From the NCBI GenBank assembly GCA_002376965.1, contig DFOV01000083.1, forward strand, positions 1-6,102: DNA of 6,102 nt, in the 5' to 3' direction. Position numbers and translations under genes: made by a program. The notes beneath the pieces were generated by a model, which saw only the letters and a program-made list of their open reading frames with translations, had not been told where the DNA came from and did not search any database. Below are positions 1 through 6,102 of the stretch, piece by piece (within the stretch, counting starts at the first letter, position 1; every line of letters begins with the position of its first letter). The DNA is from Gammaproteobacteria bacterium UBA3532 (GTDB taxonomy: Bacteria > Pseudomonadota > Gammaproteobacteria > Enterobacterales > UBA3532).

Positions 1-35
1 AGCTGGACAAAGCTAAAAGAAAAATACACAAACCT

Positions 36-77
36 GGTGCTATTCAACTATCATTCAGGCGCTAATCAACTATCATT
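36..77 (+). repeat. Tandem direct repeat in leader of the kinase gene (possible operator pair)
   Basis: Two copies of the pattern GGYGCTAWTCAACTATCATT lie at 36-55 and 58-77. They match at 18 of 20 positions, and the 12-base core TCAACTATCATT is identical (44-55 and 66-77). The period is 22 bases, about two helical turns, so a protein bound at both copies would sit on the same face of the DNA. The pair ends 31 bases before the kinase start codon and lies outside any open frame I can support. Each copy contains TATCAT, which resembles a -10 hexamer, but I see no well-placed -35 element. The regulator, if any, is unknown. The repeat is seen directly; the operator role is inferred. Confidence 0.5.
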
Positions 78-108
78 AATGTGATAACGTAAATATACAC
101 TTGCACTA

Positions 109-3100
109 ATGGCTGTTGAAAAAGCATCACCTAAAGTCATAGACTCCTATTTTGGACAAATAGTAACCTCAAGCTGGCAAGCTTGCTTGCAAGGCGAGGG
201 GCAAATGCTTTTTGTTAACAACCCCGATCCTGATACCGTTGCAGATGCAATCGCTTCGGCAATCGCAGGCTCTTCCAGTCATTTTCAATACCTTCAATTA
301 AAAGGGAAAAGCGCCGAAGCGAAAGAGCCGTTTTTTCCTATTCTACCTGCGATTAGAGACTATCTTGCCAAGAACAGCCTGGATATAGATTCAATTGTTG
401 AGCAAGCGGGTATTTATTATTGCCATCGAGATATTTTTTCGAGCTATCTAAGCTATAACAAAACCAAACGGCGTAACACGTTGATCACAGAGGAGCAGGA
501 TTACGAGTTTGGCTTGTTACTTGACGGCATTGTAGGCATGCTGCGCGTCATTGCTGAGCGTCAGCCACTCTTTATTGAAATTACCCATTTGCACCTCGCT
601 GATACTGGGTTATGGCAGTTACTGAAACGGATGAGTAAAGATTTGAGTGATTTAACTGCCACTGTTCTGGTCTCGTTACAGCGACATCACCGGTTTGAGT
701 CGGCAGAACGCACCGAGTCTTGGGATAAGTTTATCGAGCAGGTTGAAGATCGTCACACCATTGTAGATTCAGGTATGGGAGATACAGTTGAATCGGAATG
801 TTATGCTTCCGATGAGCAAACTGAAGGCTGCCAAGCGTTGCTGGTTAAGCTTGAGAATACCTTGAATTTCCAATGTTACCCTGAAGCCAGCGATGTGTTT
901 CAGTTATTGCTCACCCATGACCAGTTTGAATACTTATCGGCGGATGACATGGGCAGAGCTTATTATCTTGGTGGGCTAGCATTAAGCTATCTCCAAGACC
1001 AAGATGGAGCCATCGGCTATTTTCAACATGCGATTGATCAGCACGGTGTGCGGCTGAGCAGAGCAGTACTATCACTGCTATATAGTGCCAAGGCAAGTAG
1101 TCTGGCAGCGAATATGGATTATGCGGAAGCCGAGAAATCGGTATTGCTTGCTCTGAATTTTGCTGAGTTATCTGGTACTGATGATGAGCTTAAAAAGGTG
1201 CTGTTGACCTTCTATTTTATTCGCTATCAACAAACGCTCACTATGCCTTTTAGCCATTATAAAGTTTTAGACAGGCTGGTTAGTCAATATCAGGATCAAA
1301 GTGCCCATGCCTTTCTGTATAAACATGCGCTACTTTATGTTGAGCATTATGGCTCGTTGGCTGAGGTGCTTCGCTGTTGCGAAGAGGCCGTTAACACATC
1401 AGAAGCTCAAGGCAATCAATTTGGGCTTGCTACCGCCTATCACCAGCTCGCTATTACTCGATTCCAGCTCGGTGAGCGTGAAGTTACGTTGCTTTACCTT
1501 CTGAAAAGTAAAGACATATGCCTAAAGCTGAAAGATGCCAAGCAAATGTTACGCATTTATAACGGGATTGGTTATGTTTATGTTCAGATGGAAGACTATT
1601 TGAACGCCGCCGCCTTTTTTACCGAAGCGACCGATCAGGTAATGAGCGTTCGCGATTATAAAGAAGTGGCATCGACGATTCTGAATATTGCTAAATACTA
1701 TTTTCTCAGTCGTAATTATAAAAAAGCCATGTCCATGCTAAGTGGGCTGGTTAAGCTGTTAAAAACACTCGATCTCAATAGTATCCCTTTCCATGATATT
1801 GGTGATATCTACGTACTTAAAGCCTTCTGCCATATAAAAACCGATGATCATATCAAGGCGCTAATTTACCTTGATAGCATTAACCCTGGCACGCTGAAAG
1901 ATGATTCTCAGATCCTTTATTATATTATTCGCGGTCATTTAGCTGTTTATGAGATGAACCTTTCAGGGTTAGATGCTGCTTATCAATCAATTGAAGCGAT
2001 TAGTGGACTATCGCTAATGACAGAAGTGTCGCAACTTAAGGAACAAGGCGATGGTTATAAAGCGCTGGGTCATCGCTACGCTGATGTTTTACTCCATATA
2101 CTTGTCTTTTATGAACAAGGCCAATCTTTAAAATGCCTTGGTGAGCTGGAAAGAGCGAAAAGAGCCTTTGCTCACTGCATCGATCTGTGTATCGATTTTC
2201 AATACCCGCTATACCGCGAGCTGTGCGTTCTTGAAATGTCGGTGAAAGATGTCGTTACAGAAGCAATTCCTGTGGTTGATATCGATATAAAGCTCAATAT
2301 GTTGCTTGAGTTGGCTAAGAAAGACTTGTCGTTAAGTCGCCTGCATAGCCGCTTGCGGAATATTCAGTTTATTCAAACGGTTCAGCGTTTGCTGATCGAA
2401 AGCCAGTCACAAGAGGTGATGGCTAGAAATCTGCTCTTATCAATCGAGACCTACTTTGGTATTCGGCATGCCTGGGTATTTTTACGCGATGGGCATGGCT
2501 ATCGATTGTTGGAATCGATGGATGGCTCTCCAGCGATCAACATGCAGAGTATATTTGAAGAAGCCAAGGAGATGCGAAGGATACAATGGTTGGAGGTGGA
2601 AGCCTATCAAGCTTATGCTGGAGAAAACAGCCGCATATTGTGTGCACCTTTTGGATCAAATTTAAAACCGGTTGGCTATTTACTAGTGGGGATCAGTGCC
2701 AGCCATGAGGCATTCACTCAAGAAGAGCTGGATGCTCTTGGAATCGCGGCGCAACAGGTTAAAACTACATTAGAGCGACTAGAACGCGAGCGCCTAATTG
2801 AGCAGACCAATGTCAGCCTGAAAAAAACGATGGACGAATTAAAGCAAGCTCAATCTGAACTGGTCGAGGCAGAAAAGATGCGTTCTTTGACTCGGTTGGT
2901 TTCGGGAGTTGCCCATGAAATCAATACGCCGCTGGGTATTGGCGTAACTTCTTCTTCTATGCTGGCGGAAAGCTTCAGTCGAGTACGGAAGAAAATGGAA
3001 GATACCCATCAAATCTCTAAGCATGAATTTGAAAACTTTCTGACCAGTGGTCAAAAAACGACAGAGCTTCTGGAAAGCAGCATAAAGCGGGCAGCCAATC

Positions 3101-3612
3101 TGGTAGCCAGTTTTAAGCAGGTCGCAGCGGATGGTAGTAATCAAGAGAAAGTTCGAGATATTAATGTCTATGAGCAGCTCAACGTGTTTGCCGCTAGCGT
3201 AAAGCCAATGCTAAGTGAAAAGCATATCGGTATCTCGATTCGTGGGGATGCAGATATTACGATTAAGAGCTTGCAGGGGCCGCTACACCAACTGCTATCT
3301 CATCTTGTGGTTAATAGTGTTGATCATGCCTTTGATGAAACGATAGATAATCCACAGATTGCTATTGATTACTATGAGAAAGAGCGCTGGCTGTATCTGG
3401 TTTATCGAGACAACGGGGTGGGTATTGATGAAACGCTTCACGATCAGGTGTTCGAACCATTTTATACCACGGCGCGGCACAGCAAGCATCCAGGTTTGGG
3501 GCTTCCGGTAGCTTATAATATCGTTAAGCGTCGACTCCGCGGCAGCCTGCATTTAGAAAATAATGCGCCACATGGTGTTAAAATAACCGTTTGTATTCCG
3601 GCCTACCTGTAA
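109..3612 (+). CDS. Large soluble sensor histidine kinase: degenerate STAND ATPase-like region, TPR array, GAF, HisKA, HATPase_c
   Basis: This is a predicted cytoplasmic histidine kinase of 1167 residues, with no signal peptide or membrane segment visible. Residues about 10-250 follow the layout of a STAND/AAA_16 ATPase but lack a P-loop. The Walker B-like stretch PLFIEITHLHLAD (153-165) has Thr159-His160 where the family has Asp-Asp. Residues about 270-720 form a helical, TPR-like array. Residues about 755-890 resemble a GAF domain, followed by a charged coiled coil to about 925. The H-box VAHEINTPLG carries the likely phospho-acceptor His936, and SFKQVAAD (1001-1008) is typical of one HisKA subgroup. 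The ATPase part has an N-box with Asn1069 (His1065 replaces the usual first Asn), a G1 box DNGVGID (1101-1107), an F-box VFEPFYTT and a G2 box PGLGL (1128-1132). There is no receiver domain and no response regulator nearby, so partner and signal are unknown. The ATG at 109 has a stop in frame at 85-87 and no clear ribosome binding site. Met33 at 205 follows a GAGGGG and is an alternative start. The kinase call is strong; the N-terminal assignment is less so. Confidence 0.9.
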   Translation: MAVEKASPKVIDSYFGQIVTSSWQACLQGEGQMLFVNNPDPDTVADAIASAIAGSSSHFQYLQLKGKSAEAKEPFFPILPAIRDYLAKNSLDIDSIVEQAGIYYCHRDIFSSYLSYNKTKRRNTLITEEQDYEFGLLLDGIVGMLRVIAERQPLFIEITHLHLADTGLWQLLKRMSKDLSDLTATVLVSLQRHHRFESAERTESWDKFIEQVEDRHTIVDSGMGDTVESECYASDEQTEGCQALLVKLENTLNFQCYPEASDVFQLLLTHDQFEYLSADDMGRAYYLGGLALSYLQDQDGAIGYFQHAIDQHGVRLSRAVLSLLYSAKASSLAANMDYAEAEKSVLLALNFAELSGTDDELKKVLLTFYFIRYQQTLTMPFSHYKVLDRLVSQYQDQSAHAFLYKHALLYVEHYGSLAEVLRCCEEAVNTSEAQGNQFGLATAYHQLAITRFQLGEREVTLLYLLKSKDICLKLKDAKQMLRIYNGIGYVYVQMEDYLNAAAFFTEATDQVMSVRDYKEVASTILNIAKYYFLSRNYKKAMSMLSGLVKLLKTLDLNSIPFHDIGDIYVLKAFCHIKTDDHIKALIYLDSINPGTLKDDSQILYYIIRGHLAVYEMNLSGLDAAYQSIEAISGLSLMTEVSQLKEQGDGYKALGHRYADVLLHILVFYEQGQSLKCLGELERAKRAFAHCIDLCIDFQYPLYRELCVLEMSVKDVVTEAIPVVDIDIKLNMLLELAKKDLSLSRLHSRLRNIQFIQTVQRLLIESQSQEVMARNLLLSIETYFGIRHAWVFLRDGHGYRLLESMDGSPAINMQSIFEEAKEMRRIQWLEVEAYQAYAGENSRILCAPFGSNLKPVGYLLVGISASHEAFTQEELDALGIAAQQVKTTLERLERERLIEQTNVSLKKTMDELKQAQSELVEAEKMRSLTRLVSGVAHEINTPLGIGVTSSSMLAESFSRVRKKMEDTHQISKHEFENFLTSGQKTTELLESSIKRAANLVASFKQVAADGSNQEKVRDINVYEQLNVFAASVKPMLSEKHIGISIRGDADITIKSLQGPLHQLLSHLVVNSVDHAFDETIDNPQIAIDYYEKERWLYLVYRDNGVGIDETLHDQVFEPFYTTARHSKHPGLGLPVAYNIVKRRLRGSLHLENNAPHGVKITVCIPAYL

Positions 3613-3662
3613 TTTGCATATTCAGGTTCTAAGCAATTGACATTAAACTTGACTGTTCTCGT
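3613..3662 (+). promoter_or_regulatory. Short intergenic gap with repeated TTGAC motifs
   Basis: This 50-base gap lies between the kinase stop and the next gene. It contains TTGACA at 3637-3642, a perfect -35 hexamer, and TTGACT at 3649-3654. A third copy, TTGACC at 3663-3668, overlaps the annotated start of the next gene. No good -10 box sits 16-18 bases after the first two. No GC-rich hairpin followed by a T run is present, so I see no intrinsic terminator and read-through from the kinase gene is possible. A promoter here is plausible but unproven. Confidence 0.3.
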
Positions 3663-3690
3663 TTGACCGATTTAAGGGATGTGCTAGCAT
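3663..3690 (+). promoter_or_regulatory. Candidate sigma-70 promoter overlapping the RquA-like gene start
   Basis: TTGACC (3663-3668) is 5 of 6 to the -35 consensus. It is followed after 16 bases by TAGCAT (3685-3690), 4 of 6 to the -10 consensus, with a TG one base upstream (TGCTAGCAT, an extended -10). Transcription from it would begin near 3697, so translation would have to start at ATG 3723 and give a 238-residue protein. This conflicts with the TTG start at 3663. It is a pattern match only and could be chance within coding sequence. Confidence 0.22.
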
Positions 3691-4439
3691 CGCCACTATC
3701 GCTAACTAACCCTTTGGAAGCAATGAGAATCTATCGGCGGTTTTTGCATGCAACGCCCTGGTACCTGGCTAAATATTACTGGTGGGCCTATTTATTCAGA
3801 CCTACTGTTTGGTTTTTCGATCATCAGTGGATTATTAACGCTATTCTTTTTGGTCAGTACAAGAAGCTAATGCGTAAAACATTGGCGTTGTTGAAAGATG
3901 AGGACTTATCTTTACCGCTCCAGTTGACCAGTGTATATGGTTGCTTGAGTCCGACACTGGCCGAGAGAGCTGCGCCAAACTCACTACATCTAACCGATGT
4001 TGCTACTGTTCAACTTGAACATACGCTACGTAAAATTCCTGCCGATAAACGACTGTACTGTACGCGAATGAATGCTGAACACCTGGGGTATGCTGACGCT
4101 TGTTTTAGTTGTGTTATTGTGTTTTTCTTATTGCACGAACTGCCTGTTGATGCACGGGAACGTGTGTTGCGCGAAGCTATTCGTGTCTTAAAGCCCGGGG
4201 GAAAACTGCTGGTTACAGAATATGGTAGTACTCCAAACAGGCATCTTTTGTACCGCTTTGGGTTTACGCGTTGGGTTTTAGGTAAGGTTGAACCTTTTTT
4301 GCCAGGGTTTTGGCAGGAAGATCTGACCAAGATCTTGCAAGATTATGCTTTAGACCAGGGACATACATTGCTAGTTGAGCATGAGGAAGATGTGTTTAAT
4401 GGCTTCTATCGGGTAGTAAGTTATCGTTTGAGTGAATAA
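3663..4439 (+). CDS. RquA-like class I methyltransferase-fold protein (putative rhodoquinone biosynthesis enzyme)
   Basis: The protein has 258 residues if it starts at the TTG at 3663, and no membrane segment is obvious. It resembles RquA, which converts ubiquinone to rhodoquinone using S-adenosylmethionine as amino donor. Matching traits are YYWWAY (38-43), QWIINAILFG (55-64), SVYGCLSP (90-97) in place of the glycine-rich methyltransferase motif I, an acidic residue Asp112 after the second strand, FFLLHEL (154-160), the post-motif RVLKPGGKLLV (174-184) and EPFLPGFW (210-217). From memory, RquA proteins usually have VYGD or VYGx and then a DYHxP-type segment. Here the second region reads TEYGSTP (185-191), so this may be a divergent RquA or a paralogue with another quinone or lipid substrate. 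The start is uncertain: TTG has no good ribosome binding site, GTG at 3681 and ATG at 3723 (Met21) are alternatives, and all recognised motifs lie after Met21. It is co-directional with fadI, 78 bases upstream. The fold is confident; the RquA function is moderate. Confidence 0.8.
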   Translation: MTDLRDVLASPLSLTNPLEAMRIYRRFLHATPWYLAKYYWWAYLFRPTVWFFDHQWIINAILFGQYKKLMRKTLALLKDEDLSLPLQLTSVYGCLSPTLAERAAPNSLHLTDVATVQLEHTLRKIPADKRLYCTRMNAEHLGYADACFSCVIVFFLLHELPVDARERVLREAIRVLKPGGKLLVTEYGSTPNRHLLYRFGFTRWVLGKVEPFLPGFWQEDLTKILQDYALDQGHTLLVEHEEDVFNGFYRVVSYRLSE

Positions 4440-4517
4440 GCGTTTGAAAAGTGGTAGTTTCCTGCATAGGCTTATAGCTAAGTAGTTCTACGTCGAAACT
4501 CATAAAGGTAGGGAAAT
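4440..4517 (+). other. Intergenic leader of fadI with small inverted repeats
   Basis: This 78-base gap lies between the RquA-like gene and fadI. TTGAAA at 4444-4449 is a fair -35 candidate, with only a poor -10 (TAGGCT, 4467-4472) 17 bases later. AGTTTC (4456-4461) and GAAACT (4495-4500) are inverted arms. Inside them are a GTAG-TT-CTAC dyad (4482-4491) and a CTTA/TAAG pair (4471-4482). The arms are short and no T run follows, so this is not a convincing terminator. I cannot find a good match to the E. coli FadR operator or to a PsrA-type CAAAC/GTTTG palindrome, so how fadIJ is controlled is not evident. Confidence 0.3.
4505..4514 (+). promoter_or_regulatory. Ribosome binding site of fadI
   Basis: The purine-rich stretch AAGGTAGGGA precedes the fadI ATG at 4518. 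The AAGG part sits about 9 bases from the start codon, a workable spacing. This supports the ATG at 4518, which also gives the N-terminus expected by comparison with E. coli FadI. Confidence 0.6.
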
Positions 4518-5816
4518 ATGGTCAATACTAGTAGTGACCGCAGAGTCGCAGTGGTCGGCGGGGTACGAACGCCATTTGCCCGCCAGTGGACCGAGCTAAA
4601 AGATCTTTCTGCCGTATCTCTCGGCAAAATGGTTGTGGCTGAGCTAATAGCCCGATTTGACCTCTCGCCGCAGGATATTGAACAGTTGGTTTTTGGGCAG
4701 GTCGTGGCATTGCCTGAAGCGCCAAATATCGCGCGCGAAATCGTATTAGGAAATGGCCTTCCCGACCATATTGACGCGTTCAGTGTATCACGTGCCTGTG
4801 CCACCAGTTTTCAATCCGTTGCCTGTATTGCAGATGCGATTAGGTTAGGGCAAATCGATGTAGGGATTGCCGGTGGAGCTGATTCTTCGTCGGTACTTCC
4901 AATTGGCGTTAGCAAAAAGCTGGCAGCAACCTTGGTAGGCTTAACCAAAGCTAAGTCTCTTGGTAAGAAATATCAGCTGCTTAAGAAGTTACGCGCCAAG
5001 GATCTGTTGCCTGTTCCTCCAGCGGTTAAAGACTATACCACTGGGCTTTCCATGGGCGCTTCTGCCGAGCAAATGGCCAGAGACAATCAGGTGAGTCGCG
5101 AGGCTCAAGACGCGCTGGCTGAACGCTCCCATCGTCTAGCTGCACAAGCGTGGCAGGAAAACAAGCTCAATAGCGAAGTCATGACCGCTTTCCCTCCGCC
5201 GTATAAACAACCATTTTCAAAAGATAACAATATTCGAGAAAATATTTCGCTGGAAAAGCTGGCCAGTTTACGACCTGCATTTGATAGAAAATATGGCAGT
5301 GTAACCGCTGGAAACAGCACCCCGCTTACCGATGGTGCTGCTGCCATGTTGTTGATGTCCGAAGAGCGAGCAAAAGCCTTGGGCTATCCTATCCTGGGAT
5401 TTTTGCGTGGCTATGCATTCGCCGCTTTGGATGCCCGAACCAATATGCTGTTAGGCCCAAGCTACGCTACACCAAAGGTGCTGGATAATTTAGGGATGTC
5501 GCTGTCAGACATGACGCTGATTGATATGCATGAGGCCTTTGCCGCACAGACTCTTTGTAATATTGACGCTTTTGCCAGCCGATCTTTTGCCGAAAAAGCG
5601 CTCAATCGAGACACCCCTATTGGTGAAATTGATATGGATGCATTCAATGTGTTAGGTGGCTCATTGGCATATGGACATCCATTTGCTGCAACGGGTGCGC
5701 GAATGATGACCCAAACGCTAAATGAGCTGAAACGTCGAGGAGGGGGCTTGGCTTTGACCACTGCCTGCGCTGCTGGCGGTTTGGGGGCAGCCTTTGTTTG
5801 GGAGGTGGAAGCATGA
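4518..5816 (+). CDS. fadI: 3-ketoacyl-CoA thiolase FadI (acetyl-CoA C-acyltransferase)
   Basis: FadI carries out the last step of beta-oxidation, cleaving 3-ketoacyl-CoA with CoA to give acetyl-CoA and a shortened acyl-CoA. It is the beta subunit of a cytoplasmic complex with FadJ. The 432-residue protein is collinear with E. coli FadI (436 residues). It shares VRTPFARQ near residue 16, QLVFGQVV (56-63), [13 protein letters not shown] (66-78) and [16 protein letters not shown] (119-134). The catalytic set is complete: nucleophile Cys94 in SRACATS, His338 in MHEAFAAQ (the His form is typical of FadI, against Asn in FadA), His387 in YGHPFAATG, and Cys417 in TACAAGGLG. No frameshift or lost residue is seen. 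The stop codon overlaps the fadJ start by ATGA, so the two are almost certainly co-translated. In E. coli the FadIJ complex is associated with anaerobic growth on fatty acids. Its neighbour upstream is the RquA-like gene. Confidence 0.97.
   Translation: MVNTSSDRRVAVVGGVRTPFARQWTELKDLSAVSLGKMVVAELIARFDLSPQDIEQLVFGQVVALPEAPNIAREIVLGNGLPDHIDAFSVSRACATSFQSVACIADAIRLGQIDVGIAGGADSSSVLPIGVSKKLAATLVGLTKAKSLGKKYQLLKKLRAKDLLPVPPAVKDYTTGLSMGASAEQMARDNQVSREAQDALAERSHRLAAQAWQENKLNSEVMTAFPPPYKQPFSKDNNIRENISLEKLASLRPAFDRKYGSVTAGNSTPLTDGAAAMLLMSEERAKALGYPILGFLRGYAFAALDARTNMLLGPSYATPKVLDNLGMSLSDMTLIDMHEAFAAQTLCNIDAFASRSFAEKALNRDTPIGEIDMDAFNVLGGSLAYGHPFAATGARMMTQTLNELKRRGGGLALTTACAAGGLGAAFVWEVEA
5801..5806 (+). 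promoter_or_regulatory. Ribosome binding site of fadJ inside the end of fadI
   Basis: GGAGGT is a near-perfect Shine-Dalgarno sequence placed 6 bases before the fadJ ATG at 5813. It lies within the last codons of fadI. Together with the ATGA stop/start overlap, it fixes the fadJ start and indicates translational coupling of the two subunits. Confidence 0.85.
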
Positions 5817-6102
5817 GTCATCCGGCTTTAAATACACGAATCGATGGCGACGTTTGTATTATTGAGATCAATGTTCCTGATGAGAGCCAAAATACATTGG
5901 ATCAATCCATTGCTGAGCACTTCTCTGAAGCGTTGCTGGAATGTATTCAGGCTGATCACGTCAATGGTGTGATAATCACCAGTACCAAAAAAGATTCTTT
6001 TATCGCTGGCGCAGATGTTCGCATGTTTGATCAACTGGACTCTGTCGAAGAGGCGTGCCGTGTTTCAGCCAAAGCTCAGGAAGTTTTTGCGCAGATCGAG
6101 AC
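5813..6102 (+). CDS. fadJ: Fatty acid oxidation complex alpha subunit FadJ, N-terminal part (cut by window end)
   Basis: Only the first 96 codons are in the window and the frame is open at the edge. The full protein in this family is about 700 residues and combines enoyl-CoA hydratase/isomerase with 3-hydroxyacyl-CoA dehydrogenase, supplying 3-ketoacyl-CoA to FadI. What is visible is the start of the crotonase fold. A first strand pair (about 14-21) leads to the NTLD segment (27-30), and then comes FIAGADV (63-69), the conserved loop that helps form the oxyanion hole and matches FIAGADI in E. coli FadJ. The start is fixed by the strong ribosome binding site and the ATGA overlap with fadI. FadB is a possible alternative name, since it shares the domain. 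The fadI-first order and close overlap favour FadJ. The dehydrogenase part cannot be judged from here. Confidence 0.93.
   Translation, partial: MSHPALNTRIDGDVCIIEINVPDESQNTLDQSIAEHFSEALLECIQADHVNGVIITSTKKDSFIAGADVRMFDQLDSVEEACRVSAKAQEVFAQIE

Noticed and set aside
80..95. Possible CRP site starting with TGTGA
   Set aside because: Only the left half-site matches; the right half is AAATA where TCACA is needed.
2839..3144. Antisense open frame of 101 codons opposite the kinase core
   Set aside because: It lies wholly opposite a strongly supported coding region with recognisable kinase motifs, and its translation has no domain-like pattern.
3613..3662. Intrinsic terminator after the kinase gene
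   Set aside because: No stable GC-rich hairpin followed by a T run is present.
4010..4330. Antisense open frame of 106 codons opposite the RquA-like gene
   Set aside because: Its composition is rich in Arg, Ser, Thr and Cys, as expected for the complement of a real gene, and the sense strand carries clear motifs.
4425..4447. Two GTTTGA copies as a PsrA-type site
   Set aside because: They are direct repeats, with no CAAAC partner to form the palindrome, and the first lies inside the upstream coding sequence.
4449..4466. Possible FadR operator upstream of fadI (AGTGGTAGTTTCC)
   Set aside because: Only about half the informative positions fit the E. coli FadR consensus and the central positions are wrong.
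4478..4804. Antisense open frame of 108 codons opposite the start of fadI
   Set aside because: It overlaps the well-conserved N-terminal part of FadI and shows no recognisable family.
5462..5821. Antisense open frame of 119 codons opposite the end of fadI
   Set aside because: It mirrors the conserved thiolase C-terminus; its Ala/Pro/Ser-rich translation is a by-product of that coding strand.

Overview
This 6.1 kb window reads entirely on the + strand and looks like chromosomal DNA of a gammaproteobacterium, probably marine or environmental. The strongest evidence is a fadI-fadJ pair in the gammaproteobacterial arrangement, with thiolase first and a 4-base ATGA overlap. The FadI protein is collinear with the Escherichia coli one. 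Base composition is moderate and even across the genes. I see no IS element, tRNA, rRNA, CRISPR array or phage gene.

Layout: 1-108 is an AT-rich non-coding leader holding two near-identical 20-base direct repeats set 22 bases apart. 109-3612 encodes a 1167-residue soluble sensor histidine kinase. Its order is a degenerate STAND-type ATPase region without a P-loop, a long TPR-like helical array, a GAF-like domain, a coiled coil, and a HisKA plus HATPase_c kinase core. After a 50-base gap with three TTGAC motifs, 3663-4439 encodes a class I methyltransferase-fold protein resembling RquA, the rhodoquinone biosynthesis enzyme. After a 78-base gap, 4518-5816 is fadI (3-ketoacyl-CoA thiolase), followed by the start of fadJ (5813 to the window edge), the multifunctional beta-oxidation subunit.

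How the genes may work together: FadI and FadJ form the second beta-oxidation complex, which in E. coli supports anaerobic fatty-acid breakdown. RquA converts ubiquinone to the low-potential quinone rhodoquinone, used in anaerobic or hypoxic respiration. If the methyltransferase-like gene is a working RquA, the neighbourhood links low-oxygen quinone chemistry with low-oxygen acyl-CoA metabolism, and the large soluble kinase could be a nearby sensor. That link is inference from gene order. The kinase has no response regulator in the window, and the RquA-like protein departs from the family in places, so its activity is uncertain. The most notable features are the kinase's pseudo-ATPase module, the repeat pair in its leader, and the RquA-like gene beside fadIJ.
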